Shown one piece after another: positions 17,897-26,086 of a stretch of 64,000 nt of DNA (position 1 is its first letter; every line of letters starts with the position of its first letter). The notes under the pieces were generated by a model. That model saw only the letters and a program-made list of their open reading frames with translations, searched no databases and was not told the origin of the DNA. A program made the position numbers and the translations under genes. Source of the stretch: Planktotalea arctica (GTDB lineage: Bacteria; Pseudomonadota; Alphaproteobacteria; Rhodobacterales; Rhodobacteraceae); NCBI RefSeq assembly GCF_002105285.1, contig NZ_MUHR01000002.1, positions 98,833 to 162,832 of the forward strand, given 5' to 3'.

Positions 17897-18523
17897 TCAG
17901 AAAAGTGCAAGCCAGATGCCAGCATACATGAACATGCCGCCGAGGCTTACCCATGAATGCCAGATTGCGTAACGAAACGGTAATGTTTTGCGCGCATAGA
18001 AGATCGTGCCGATAGCGTAGGAGGCGGAGCCGGCAAGGATGCACCATGTGGTCGCGGCGGGAACGCCTTTGAGATCGGGCAGGGCAAGCAGACCGATTGC
18101 GCCAAGCGCGAGGTAGGAGGCCGTGGACCAACGGGATTTTATCTGTGGGTTCGTGATCTTGTTCCAGATTGCGAGCAGGGCAAGCGCCCAGCACAGGGCA
18201 AGGATGATGTAGGTGCGCGGCGTACCTGCTTGAACGAGCAGGGGCGTGAAAGTGCCAGTGATGCTAAGGTAGATCGCGGCGTGATCAATGCGGCGCAGCA
18301 AGGTACGGCGCGCGTGCCACGGCGCGAAATGATAGAAACAGGAGGCTTGATTGGAAGCGAGCGCGCAGAGCACGTACACAAATACTGCGCAAAACAGTGT
18401 TGGGCTAAGCCGCGCGTAGGCGTTTGTGAGCAAAAGCGTACCAGCGATCAGAATTGCAGTAAGCGCAACACCATGCACGAGCATATCTGCACGGCGGTTG
18501 GAAAGGATTGGACTTGGGTACAT
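17897..18523 (-). CDS. Hemolysin III / PAQR-family membrane protein
   Basis: The product (about 208 residues) has seven predicted membrane helices. It carries the conserved histidine and acid positions of the family: SCFYHFAPWH in the second to third helix region, RIDHAAIYLSITGTFTPL, and a final FRYAIWHSWVSLGGMFMY. Related bacterial proteins affect membrane lipid balance, and toxin activity is doubtful despite the name. The start at MYPSPILSNR gives the normal family length. An upstream in-frame ATG at 18625 would add a charged extension not seen in relatives. Confidence 0.85.
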   Translation of the reverse strand: MYPSPILSNRRADMLVHGVALTAILIAGTLLLTNAYARLSPTLFCAVFVYVLCALASNQASCFYHFAPWHARRTLLRRIDHAAIYLSITGTFTPLLVQAGTPRTYIILALCWALALLAIWNKITNPQIKSRWSTASYLALGAIGLLALPDLKGVPAATTWCILAGSASYAIGTIFYARKTLPFRYAIWHSWVSLGGMFMYAGIWLALF

Positions 18524-18685
18524 CGATGCGCAGCCTTGAGCAGTTTGCGCGTTGGATACGAAGCGTTTTGCCTCATGTCGAGGGGAGAAGCGCCTGACCC
18601 GACGTGCTTGTGATTGCTCCAGCATTGCTTTTTTCGTGAATTCTGGCAGTTTATTGCCAATACATAAGATGGGGGACGATTGCAG

Positions 18686-19258
18686 ATGTTTTTACCGAAG
18701 ATTTCACGACGCGCATTTATTCAAACAAGCGCCGCAGGGATGCTGCTGCCGCAATTCGCGCAGGCGCAGGACTATCAGGTGCCCGAGCAGTTCAAGCCGC
18801 AATATGTGCGCATCAAGAGCGACTTTGCGCCGGGTCAATTGTTGATCCTGCCACGTTCGCATTTCCTGTATTGGATCGAAGAAAAGAACAAGGCGATCCG
18901 CTATGGTGTCGGTGTTGGCAAGGCGGGTCTGGAATTTACCGGCGCTGCGACGATCGACGTGAAGAAAGAGTGGCCCACATGGCGTCCGACGGATGAAATG
19001 ATCGAGCGTGAGCCAAAAACCTATGGCAAATACAAGGGCAATTTAGATGCGATGCCAGGTGGCCCAAGCAATCCGCTGGGCGCGCGTGCGCTTTATTTGT
19101 TCCAGAATGGTAAGGACACTTATTTCCGTATTCACGGTACGACCCAGCCGAGGTCAATCGGTCAATCGGTCTCGAACGGCTGTATTCGTATGATCAATAG
19201 TCATGTTACTGACCTGTATCAGCGCGTTCCGATCGGCACGACAGTGACGGTTCTGTGA
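18686..19258 (+). CDS. L,D-transpeptidase (YkuD domain), Tat-type signal
   Basis: The 190-residue protein begins with KISRRAFIQTSAAGMLLP, a twin-arginine signal, then a YkuD domain ending in FRIHGTTQPRSIGQSVSNGC with C166 as the likely nucleophile, and IRMINSHVTDLYQRVPIGT. This is the ErfK/YbiS-type arrangement. GGGGGA at 18671 is correctly spaced to ATG 18686. A TTG two codons earlier is a less likely start. It is the second L,D-transpeptidase in the window, using a different export route from the one at 11.6 kb. It is divergent from the hemolysin III gene. Confidence 0.9.
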   Translation: MFLPKISRRAFIQTSAAGMLLPQFAQAQDYQVPEQFKPQYVRIKSDFAPGQLLILPRSHFLYWIEEKNKAIRYGVGVGKAGLEFTGAATIDVKKEWPTWRPTDEMIEREPKTYGKYKGNLDAMPGGPSNPLGARALYLFQNGKDTYFRIHGTTQPRSIGQSVSNGCIRMINSHVTDLYQRVPIGTTVTVL

Positions 19259-19314
19259 CACGCGCTTTGAAATAGGCGCGGCGCTGATTTGCGGCACGCC
19301 TTTACTGGTCTGTA

Positions 19315-19797
19315 TCATGTGATGTGACGCGCGCGCGCACCGCGCTCGATAGCGGCGGCGTGCAGGCGGTCGATATCAAGTTCGTAACGGATTTCTTCCA
19401 GAATTCGCAATTCGCTTTCTTGCAGCGTGCCATCCGCAGCGGCGACATCGCAAGACAGCGCATAAGCTGTTTCGTGCAGGCGCTCTGGGAGATTGTCGCG
19501 CACCAAGCCGAAGAGCGCATCGAGGCCATCCTCCTGCTCGAACAAATCAAACACGGTTTGCGCCATGATGTTCATACGGTCGATATCGTAACCTGCGAAC
19601 ACAGGCAGATTATTCACGGCTGTCTGGATTTTCACCAACTCGACAGTGCGAATGTCCTCATCAGAGGCGGATACAGCGATCATCAGCGCAACAAGGCAGT
19701 CTTGTGGGCTGAGCGGGTGGGGTGCGGATTGTGTCACGAGAGCGATTGCTTTCCTTGGGGTCCCCTTGAGAATATTGACGATAACGCGCGCATTCAA
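19315..19797 (-). CDS. TerB-like tellurite-resistance family protein
   Basis: The product (up to 160 residues) is a small all-helical protein with the TerB pattern of acidic, possibly metal-binding loops: [21 protein letters not shown] in the first half and the repeat-like [20 protein letters not shown] in the second. A link to tellurite resistance is only by family name, since no other ter genes are present. The start is uncertain. ATG 19797 lacks a ribosome binding site, and a GTG at 19737 gives a protein beginning at [13 protein letters not shown] that fits relatives better. It is divergent from lysK, and its 5' end overlaps the proposed lysK promoter. Confidence 0.75.
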   Translation of the reverse strand: MNARVIVNILKGTPRKAIALVTQSAPHPLSPQDCLVALMIAVSASDEDIRTVELVKIQTAVNNLPVFAGYDIDRMNIMAQTVFDLFEQEDGLDALFGLVRDNLPERLHETAYALSCDVAAADGTLQESELRILEEIRYELDIDRLHAAAIERGARARHIT

Positions 19798-19803
19798 TAG
19801 GTA
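19775..19803 (+). promoter_or_regulatory. Candidate lysK promoter
   Basis: TTGACG (19775-19780), a 17-bp spacer and TAGGTA (19798-19803) form a promoter with a good -35 and a weak -10. The start would fall just before the hairpin at 19815. Confidence 0.4.
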
Positions 19804-19814
19804 GCGCGCACATG

Positions 19815-19842
19815 CCTGCCCGTTCGGGCAGGTTTCTTTTTT
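19815..19842 (+). terminator. Terminator-like hairpin in the lysK leader
   Basis: CCTGCCC (19815-19821), GTTC loop and GGGCAGG (19826-19832) form a perfect 7-bp stem followed by TTTCTTTTTT (19833-19842). It ends 11 bases before the lysK ATG, with the ribosome binding site TTGGAGA directly after. No plus-strand gene closely upstream needs termination, so it may attenuate lysK or protect the 5' end. Confidence 0.7.
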
Positions 19843-19853
19843 GGAGACTTGAT

Positions 19854-21428
19854 ATGTCTGATCTGCGCGATGCTGCGATGAGCTCGAAAGCCTGGCCGTT
19901 TGAAGAAGCGCGCCGTGTGCTCAAACGCTATCAAAAAGCGCCGCCGGAAAAGGGATATGTGCTGTTTGAAACCGGCTATGGACCATCCGGATTGCCCCAC
20001 ATCGGGACATTCGGCGAGGTGTCTCGCACGAGCATGATCATGCGCGCGTTTCAGGAAATCAGCGATTTGCCGACGAAAATGATCTGTTTTTCCGATGATC
20101 TGGATGGCATGCGCAAGGTGCCGGGCAATGTGCCCAATGCGGAGAGCCTGACGGAGCATTTGCAAAAACCGCTGACCTCTGTGCCCGATCCATTTGGCGA
20201 GTTCGAGAGTTTTGGCCATCATAACAACGCCATGCTGCGCCGTTTCCTTGATACGTTCGGGTTCGAGTATGAGTTTTATAGCGCAACCGAATTCTATGCC
20301 TCCGGCCAGTTTGACGAGGTGCTGAAGCGTGCGGTTGATAGATACGATGATATCATGGAGGTCATGCTCGCGTCTTTGCGCGAAGAGCGCCGCCAGACCT
20401 ATTCGATTTTCCTGCCGTTCCACCCGGAAACCGGGCGTGTTTTGTATGTGCCGATGAAGTCGATTAATCGCGCTGATTACACGGTGACATTTGATGATGA
20501 GAACGGTCGCGAATGGACAGTTCCTGTCACTGGCGGCAATGTAAAGTTGCAATGGAAGCCTGATTTTGGTGCACGCTGGGCTGCGCTTGGCGTTGATTTT
20601 GAGATGTATGGCAAGGATCATTCGACCAACACGCCGATCTATGACAAGATTTGCCGCATTCTGGGCGCGCCTGCGCCGGATCATTTCACCTATGAATTGT
20701 TCCTCGACGAGAATGGCCAGAAAATTTCCAAGACCTCGGGCAATGGTGTTTCGATCGATCAGTGGCTGACCTATGCCTCGTCCGAGAGCTTGTCGTACTT
20801 CATGTATCAAAAGCCGAAAACGGCGAAACGGATGCACTTTGACGTGATCCCGAAAGCGGTGGATGAATACCACCAGCAACTGCGGGCCTACGTGGATCAG
20901 GACGCCAAAGCGCGGCTTAACAATCCCGTTTGGCACATTCACGGCGGCGACGCGCCAGAGAGCAAAATGGTGGTGCCGTTCTCGATGCTGCTCAATCTGG
21001 CCTCGGTTTCGGGGGCGGAGGACAAGGATCAGCTTTGGGGCTTTATCCAGCGCTATGCGCCTGATGCGAATGCTCAGACCAATCCGGATATGGATCAGGC
21101 CGCGGGCTTTGCCGTGCGTTACTACAATGATTTCGTGAAGCCGACCCGTGTGTTCCGTGCGCCGAGCGAGTTGGAGCGCGCCGCACTTATCGCGCTGCGC
21201 GACGGGCTTCAAGCATGGGACAAAGGCCTCGATGCGGAAGAGTTGCAGGGCCTTGTGTTTGCCTGCGGGCGCGAGCGATTTGATCCGATGCGCGGCTGGT
21301 TCACGGCGCTATACGAAGTGCTTTTGGGCGCAAGCCAAGGCCCGCGTTTTGGTGGCTTTATCGCGCTCTATGGCGTCGATGAAACCATCGCACTGATTGA
21401 TGATGCACTGGCGGGCAAACTCGCCTGA
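19854..21428 (+). CDS. lysK: Lysyl-tRNA synthetase, class I
   Basis: This 524-residue enzyme is the archaeal-type class I LysRS used by alphaproteobacteria in place of the class II enzyme. The HIGH-type motif is seen in [11 protein letters not shown] near residue 45 and the KMSKS-type motif in [11 protein letters not shown] near residue 285. The central [20 protein letters not shown] is also conserved. It charges tRNA-Lys with lysine. ATG 19854 is chosen because TTGGAGA precedes it. An ATG at 19812 lies before the leader hairpin and would place that hairpin inside the coding region. Confidence 0.95.
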   Translation: MSDLRDAAMSSKAWPFEEARRVLKRYQKAPPEKGYVLFETGYGPSGLPHIGTFGEVSRTSMIMRAFQEISDLPTKMICFSDDLDGMRKVPGNVPNAESLTEHLQKPLTSVPDPFGEFESFGHHNNAMLRRFLDTFGFEYEFYSATEFYASGQFDEVLKRAVDRYDDIMEVMLASLREERRQTYSIFLPFHPETGRVLYVPMKSINRADYTVTFDDENGREWTVPVTGGNVKLQWKPDFGARWAALGVDFEMYGKDHSTNTPIYDKICRILGAPAPDHFTYELFLDENGQKISKTSGNGVSIDQWLTYASSESLSYFMYQKPKTAKRMHFDVIPKAVDEYHQQLRAYVDQDAKARLNNPVWHIHGGDAPESKMVVPFSMLLNLASVSGAEDKDQLWGFIQRYAPDANAQTNPDMDQAAGFAVRYYNDFVKPTRVFRAPSELERAALIALRDGLQAWDKGLDAEELQGLVFACGRERFDPMRGWFTALYEVLLGASQGPRFGGFIALYGVDETIALIDDALAGKLA

Positions 21429-21487
21429 GTTTGACGGATGGCAAGACTGGGCTAAGCTTCCCTCCAGGTAACAAGAGGAAAGCCGCC

Positions 21488-21907
21488 ATGTTCCGCCGCA
21501 TATTCACTGCATTTACCCTTGTGTTTTCGCTCTCATTTACGAGTTTTACGCATGCGGATGAAGCCGCGAAACCTGCGATCACTGGCACGATCCAAAGCCA
21601 GATGGATGCCTTGCTAAAGGACAATTTCGAGCAGGCCTTTAGCTACGCAAGCCCAATGATCAAGCAGATGTTCGGCTCGCCCCAGAACTTCGGCACAATG
21701 GTTGCGCGGGGCTATCCTATGGTGCATCGCCCTGCTGATATCCGCTTTTTGGAACTGCGCGAGATCGCAGGCGCGCTCTATCAAAAGGTGCAGGTGCGCG
21801 ACGGAAAGGGGCAGTTTCATGTTCTGGATTATCAGATGATCAAAGATGAAACTGGTTGGAAAATCAATGGTGTGCAGCTTTTGAAAGGCAGCGATTTATC
21901 GGCGTAA
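21488..21907 (+). CDS. DUF4864-family secreted protein
   Basis: The 139-residue protein has a cleavable Sec signal (RRIFTAFTLVFSLSFTSFTHA) and then a compact domain of the DUF4864 type. That domain has a predicted helix bearing DNFEQAFSYASPMIKQMFG, then FGTMVARGYPMVHRP, and a strand-rich end with VLDYQMIKDETGWKINGVQLL. The fold resembles NTF2-like domains. Its function is unknown. AAGAGGAAAG before the ATG at 21488 is a strong ribosome binding site and rules out the in-frame ATG at 21431. It is probably periplasmic and follows lysK by 59 bases. Confidence 0.8.
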   Translation: MFRRIFTAFTLVFSLSFTSFTHADEAAKPAITGTIQSQMDALLKDNFEQAFSYASPMIKQMFGSPQNFGTMVARGYPMVHRPADIRFLELREIAGALYQKVQVRDGKGQFHVLDYQMIKDETGWKINGVQLLKGSDLSA

Positions 21908-21933
21908 TCCAGCGCGGCAACCAAAAGGATGCG

Positions 21934-21952
21934 GGGCACCGTTACGGTGCCC
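21934..21952 (+). terminator. Hairpin after the DUF4864 gene
   Basis: GGGCACCG, TTA and CGGTGCCC form a perfect 8-bp stem with a 3-nt loop, 27 bases after the stop. No U run follows, so termination is not certain. Confidence 0.45.
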
Positions 21953-22037
21953 TCAAAGGTAATTAACTCTTCTTTCGCATTTTGACGCTTTGAAACGGGC
22001 TCGCGCGATGCGGCCCTTGGCGGAAGAGGATGACTTC

Positions 22038-24326
22038 ATGAACAAGGCGATCACCGATGGCGTGGTGCTCATGCCACCCGCATTTGCGCAAGGTTTGAAC
22101 GTATGGGCACGCGGCGACGGAACGCCGGGCTCGGACACTTATCAGGGCACGGCGACGGCTGCATTTGTGCCTGCGGATCTGGATTTCAGCGGATGCCTCG
22201 AGATTCAAAAGACGGATGCGACGCAGAAACTGCGCTACATGGGAGAGACCCCGCTGTTGCCGGGTTGCTATCTTCGCATCACCGCGCGCATCAAAGCGAT
22301 GAGCGGGCCACTGCCAAGCGTGCGGATCGCGGGCTGGGCCGGTGGATCGGGCGGAACGCATGTGAGCGGCGTCAACGAAACGGGCAATTCGGTCAGCCTG
22401 ACCGCGTATGGCGAAATCATCGAAGTGAGTGCGATCGTCGGGGCCGGGCAACGCACGGGCGTTGACATGGTTTGGGGGCGCGCGCCGCTTTACGGGCATT
22501 TCGGCCTTGATCTGACGGGGCCGAACGGCGGCGTCGTGCGTGTGGACGATATCATTGTCGAAGATATCACCAGCGCCTTTCATCGTGATATGATGAATAT
22601 CGTCGACGTGCGCGATTTTGGTGCCGTTGGAAACGGGGTTAGCGATGATCATGCGGCCTTCATTGCGGCGGATCAGGCGGCAAACGGGCGCAAGGTTTTT
22701 GTGCCCTCTGGCACTTATCGCGTCGGCTCTTCGCTGACTTTGAACGAGCGGATCGAGTTCGAGGGCAAGCTCGATATGGACGCGGGCGATATTCTGTCGC
22801 TGACCAAGGATTTCAATCTTCCAAAGTATATCGAAGCCTTCGGCGGCGACGAGGAACTGGCATTTCGCAAAGGGTTTCAGGCGCTCTTGAACAATGCCGA
22901 CCACGAAACGCTTGATCTGGGGGGGCGACGTGTCACCATCACCGAGCCGCTGGATATGCAGGCGATCGAGGGCACGCGCAACAGTTTTGCGCAGCGCCGC
23001 GTGATCCGAAATGGCCAGCTTTATGTGTCATCCGGACCGGCATGGGATGTGGATGTAACGACGTCTGATGCAAGCTATGACACCGCCGATGACGACCGTC
23101 TTTATAACGTGAGCAACGTCGCGAATATTCAGGTCGGCTCACTCGTGCAGGGTGCAGGCGTGGGGCGCGAAGTCTATGTGCGCGAGGTCAATGTCGCAGC
23201 GCAGGAAGTGCGGCTTTCGGGGCCGCTCTATGACGCAGCGGGTCGGCAGAGTTATGGCTTCCAGCGCTTCAAATATGTCCTCGATTTCGGTGGTTTCGAA
23301 TTGTTCAGCCAGCTTGTTCTTCTCGATCTTGAAATTCTGTGCCGTGGTCACGCATCCGGCATTATGATGCCGCGGTCCGGCGTTGCCAACAGTTTGCGCA
23401 ATTGCACGATCAATCGCCCCCGCGACCGTGGCTTAACCTCTGTTGGCAGCGGGTGTCAGGGTATGTTCATCGAGGGGTGCCAGTTTATCACCAACGAGGG
23501 GGGTACCGATGCACAAGTCCGCACCAGCATCGGGATGAACGCCAATGCGAATGATCTGAAAATTCGCAACAACCGTGCGAGCCAGTTCCGGCATTTCGCC
23601 GTTCTGGGCGGGCAAAACTATATTGTCTCGGGCAATCACGTATTTCAGGGGGACAGCAAAACTGATGGCGCACGCCTTGCAGGTTTTGTGTTTACGCGCA
23701 CAAACGTCAATCACACGTTTACGGCCAATTATGTCGACAACTGCTTTGTCGAATGGACCAATGAATCGACGTCCTCGCCTGAGAACTCAGGTGGTTTTTC
23801 GTTCAGTGCTCTGTCGGTCACCAATAATGTGTTCCTATGCAGCGACGTAGCCCCGTGGTTTTCGTTCATGGTGATCAAACCCTATGGCGCGGGACACACG
23901 CTGCGCGGATTTACCATGACGGGCAATATGTTCCGCTCGACCAAAGGGACGATCGACAGGGTGGAGCGGATCAACACGACCTTCGCATCGCTCAATATGT
24001 CGGCGGTGCGCGATGTGGCGGTCACGGGTAATATGTTTCTGAATGTCGTGACCGGCACGGAAAATCCGCTGACTTTGGACCACTCCCAAAGCAATCATGC
24101 AAAGACATGGTACGTCTCTTTCGCGGGGCGTTTGCCCTTTGGTGGGCGCGCGCAAAGGGTGACCTCTGTGACCCACCGCAGCAAGATCAAGACGCCCGCG
24201 AACGTTACGCAATATACTGCGCCTTGGGTCACGCCAGAGCAGGGGGGTAACGGTGATGTGGTTGAGGTGGATTGGGAAAAGGACGTCAATGGAACCGTCA
24301 CGATCACAGCGCGAATGGACGGTTGA
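22038..24326 (+). CDS. Large beta-helix protein (pectate-lyase / GH28-related fold)
   Basis: The 762-residue protein opens with NKAITDGVVLMPPAFAQGL and a jelly-roll-like segment. From about residue 190 (NIVDVRDFGAVGNGVSDDHA) it shows the pectate-lyase-superfamily repeat region with VPSGTYRVGSS. Long strings of short Asn-rich turns follow, as in a right-handed beta-helix (NANANDLKIRNNRASQFRHF, FTMTGNMFRS). Proteins of this architecture recur across roseobacters and are annotated as GH28-related. No signal peptide is visible, so a polysaccharide lyase acting outside would need another export route. Alternatives are a surface or tailspike-like fibre. GAAGAGGA precedes ATG 22038. The substrate is unknown. 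Confidence 0.75.
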   Translation: MNKAITDGVVLMPPAFAQGLNVWARGDGTPGSDTYQGTATAAFVPADLDFSGCLEIQKTDATQKLRYMGETPLLPGCYLRITARIKAMSGPLPSVRIAGWAGGSGGTHVSGVNETGNSVSLTAYGEIIEVSAIVGAGQRTGVDMVWGRAPLYGHFGLDLTGPNGGVVRVDDIIVEDITSAFHRDMMNIVDVRDFGAVGNGVSDDHAAFIAADQAANGRKVFVPSGTYRVGSSLTLNERIEFEGKLDMDAGDILSLTKDFNLPKYIEAFGGDEELAFRKGFQALLNNADHETLDLGGRRVTITEPLDMQAIEGTRNSFAQRRVIRNGQLYVSSGPAWDVDVTTSDASYDTADDDRLYNVSNVANIQVGSLVQGAGVGREVYVREVNVAAQEVRLSGPLYDAAGRQSYGFQRFKYVLDFGGFELFSQLVLLDLEILCRGHASGIMMPRSGVANSLRNCTINRPRDRGLTSVGSGCQGMFIEGCQFITNEGGTDAQVRTSIGMNANANDLKIRNNRASQFRHFAVLGGQNYIVSGNHVFQGDSKTDGARLAGFVFTRTNVNHTFTANYVDNCFVEWTNESTSSPENSGGFSFSALSVTNNVFLCSDVAPWFSFMVIKPYGAGHTLRGFTMTGNMFRSTKGTIDRVERINTTFASLNMSAVRDVAVTGNMFLNVVTGTENPLTLDHSQSNHAKTWYVSFAGRLPFGGRAQRVTSVTHRSKIKTPANVTQYTAPWVTPEQGGNGDVVEVDWEKDVNGTVTITARMDG

Positions 24327-24328
24327 TC

Positions 24329-25006
24329 CTAAAATTTTTGCCAGATCCCAAGCTTGAGTGCAGGGTCTACGCCGCGGCTTAAATCAAAGGTGACGCCGAT
24401 TTCGAGATGACGCGCACTGCTGAGCTCATGAGCATAGGACGGGGTGAAGCTAAATGTGCTTTGCCCCGTCGGTGCGCGGTACGCCGATAACAGCGCCATG
24501 AGTTTACCGCGGTCAAGGTTTATCCCCAAAGTCGCATCCAGATTTTGCGTTCTTTTCCAGAATTTGATGTCGTACAGGATATGGGACTCGATCGAGAGCC
24601 AGCCGGAGCGCTCCATCAACTGTAGTCCCGTGCCATAAGATGCACCAAGCCGCAGCATGCCGTTTCCGAGGTTTTTGCCGGCACCAAAATCGAGCGCGAA
24701 TTGATGGCGCGATTGCGCCGTGCTGAGTGTGTAGCGCATAAAGGCGATCGCTTTCAGCTTGCTGGGGCGCGTCGCATCGGGGCTGCCGATATCGAGGCCC
24801 ATGGTCAGTCGATTGCCAAGGCCATATTCCACATAGGTGCTGCCATAGATGTCAGGATATTCAAACGCGCGCCCCTTTGGCCAGGTAAAGCTGGCGGAGG
24901 AAGAGGCGAAGATGTTGCCCTTGCCGCGTGGCCAGGCACCCGCGTGCAAGGGCTGCACCCAAGCCACGATCATCCCGACGATCAGCAGAGCTTTCAAAAA
25001 CCGCAT
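24329..25006 (-). CDS. Probable outer-membrane beta-barrel protein
   Basis: The 225-residue protein has a Sec signal peptide (FLKALLIVGMIVAWVQPLHA) followed by alternating strands rich in aromatic and glycine residues, such as YVEYGLGNRLTMGLDIG and HQFALDFGAGKNLGNG. It ends in phenylalanine (LGIWQKF), the usual C-terminal recognition signal of barrel proteins assembled by BamA. I do not recognise a named family. It ends two bases from the stop of the beta-helix gene on the other strand. GAGGAAAT before the ATG supports the start. Confidence 0.65.
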   Translation of the reverse strand: MRFLKALLIVGMIVAWVQPLHAGAWPRGKGNIFASSSASFTWPKGRAFEYPDIYGSTYVEYGLGNRLTMGLDIGSPDATRPSKLKAIAFMRYTLSTAQSRHQFALDFGAGKNLGNGMLRLGASYGTGLQLMERSGWLSIESHILYDIKFWKRTQNLDATLGINLDRGKLMALLSAYRAPTGQSTFSFTPSYAHELSSARHLEIGVTFDLSRGVDPALKLGIWQKF

Positions 25007-25129
25007 ATTTCCTCACCACTGGCGTTAACCTTGCTTCAGATACTTGAAGAAATGGTTAACGCGCGGCGGCGAGGGTTCTGGCCATAGCCCGAGGCGCAGG
25101 GTATGTGAAGCCAAGCGAGAGGGCCCAAT

Positions 25130-25972
25130 ATGAGCGATTTGCAAGAACTCGAACGATTGATCCGCGCCGATGGTGCAGAACGCGGGCAGGCCGTAAGCAA
25201 ACTGGGCTATTTTTGCGCGCCGTTTCGCCCTGCTACCGGGCCGTTGTCGAATAAGGTTATCAAAGTTTATCGCGGCCTGCGCAATGTGGCCGAGCTGGAG
25301 CGCCTCGCGCGGTGCCATGACGACTACGTTGCTGCGCTTGCCTTGACAGGCGTGGACTTGCCCCTCACCGAATTTCACTTGCTGAAGATCGACGGCGCGC
25401 GCATTCCGGTGATTGTGCAGGAGGCATTGCCCTCGGATAGCATGATGCGCCCACAGATTATTGTTGCTGATTTGAACGATGCCATGGCGATGATGGAGGC
25501 CGCTGGGCAGGTGATCGCGACCTTCTGGAACAACGCGGATAAGGTACAGGGCCGCGTCGGGTTTCACCCCTCGATCCGCAATTTCGCCTACCTTGATGGC
25601 AAGGCGTTGTTCTTCGATACCTTCCCGCCGCTGATTCACTACTCACGCGATGAAATGGGTAAGATGCTGCTGACTTTTTCCGACAAACGCTTGATGCGCT
25701 GGGTCGGTCCGTTCATTCAAAGGCGCGTTACGGGCATTCAGGACGAGTGGTATTCAGCCCCCGAAACGCTTGTCGGCCTTGTCGGCAGCGCTTGCCGTTT
25801 GCGTCCGTCGGATAGTGATGCGTTCTTGGCATGGGGGCAGGATTTTGCCCACCGTGCTATGCCGCGCTGGGCGGATGAGGCGATCCCCCATATGAAAGCG
25901 CCGCCGAAATTGCCGGGCTATTGGACGGGCTTTCGCAAGGTTTTGGGCCTGCAGGGTGAACCGAACGTCTAG
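25130..25972 (+). CDS. Unrecognised protein, possibly DUF6206-like, kinase-like motif
   Basis: The 280-residue protein is soluble. I do not recognise it firmly, though it recalls the family listed as DUF6206. The central FHPSIRNFAYLDGKALFFDTFPP looks like the catalytic loop and metal-binding segment of aminoglycoside-phosphotransferase-type kinases, in which a histidine and asparagine precede a hydrophobic strand ending in Asp. An early KVIKVYRG could hold the nucleotide-binding lysine. If so, the glycine loop is missing and activity is doubtful. It stands alone between divergent and convergent neighbours, with no operon context to help. Start ATG 25130 has GAGAGGG upstream. Confidence 0.55.
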   Translation: MSDLQELERLIRADGAERGQAVSKLGYFCAPFRPATGPLSNKVIKVYRGLRNVAELERLARCHDDYVAALALTGVDLPLTEFHLLKIDGARIPVIVQEALPSDSMMRPQIIVADLNDAMAMMEAAGQVIATFWNNADKVQGRVGFHPSIRNFAYLDGKALFFDTFPPLIHYSRDEMGKMLLTFSDKRLMRWVGPFIQRRVTGIQDEWYSAPETLVGLVGSACRLRPSDSDAFLAWGQDFAHRAMPRWADEAIPHMKAPPKLPGYWTGFRKVLGLQGEPNV

Positions 25973-26086
25973 GCCGCCAGCGCACCGGAGCGCGATCGTT
26001 CAATCAGGTTTCTGGCGAAAGCGGGGAGAGAGGGTTGGGCATTCCCGCACTTTGCCATCAACATAATTAATACTGCGTAAATTCTC

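Noticed and set aside
19815..19842. Terminator for the upstream L,D-transpeptidase gene
   Set aside because: That gene ends over 550 bases earlier and the TerB-like gene between them is on the other strand, so a leader role for lysK is likelier.
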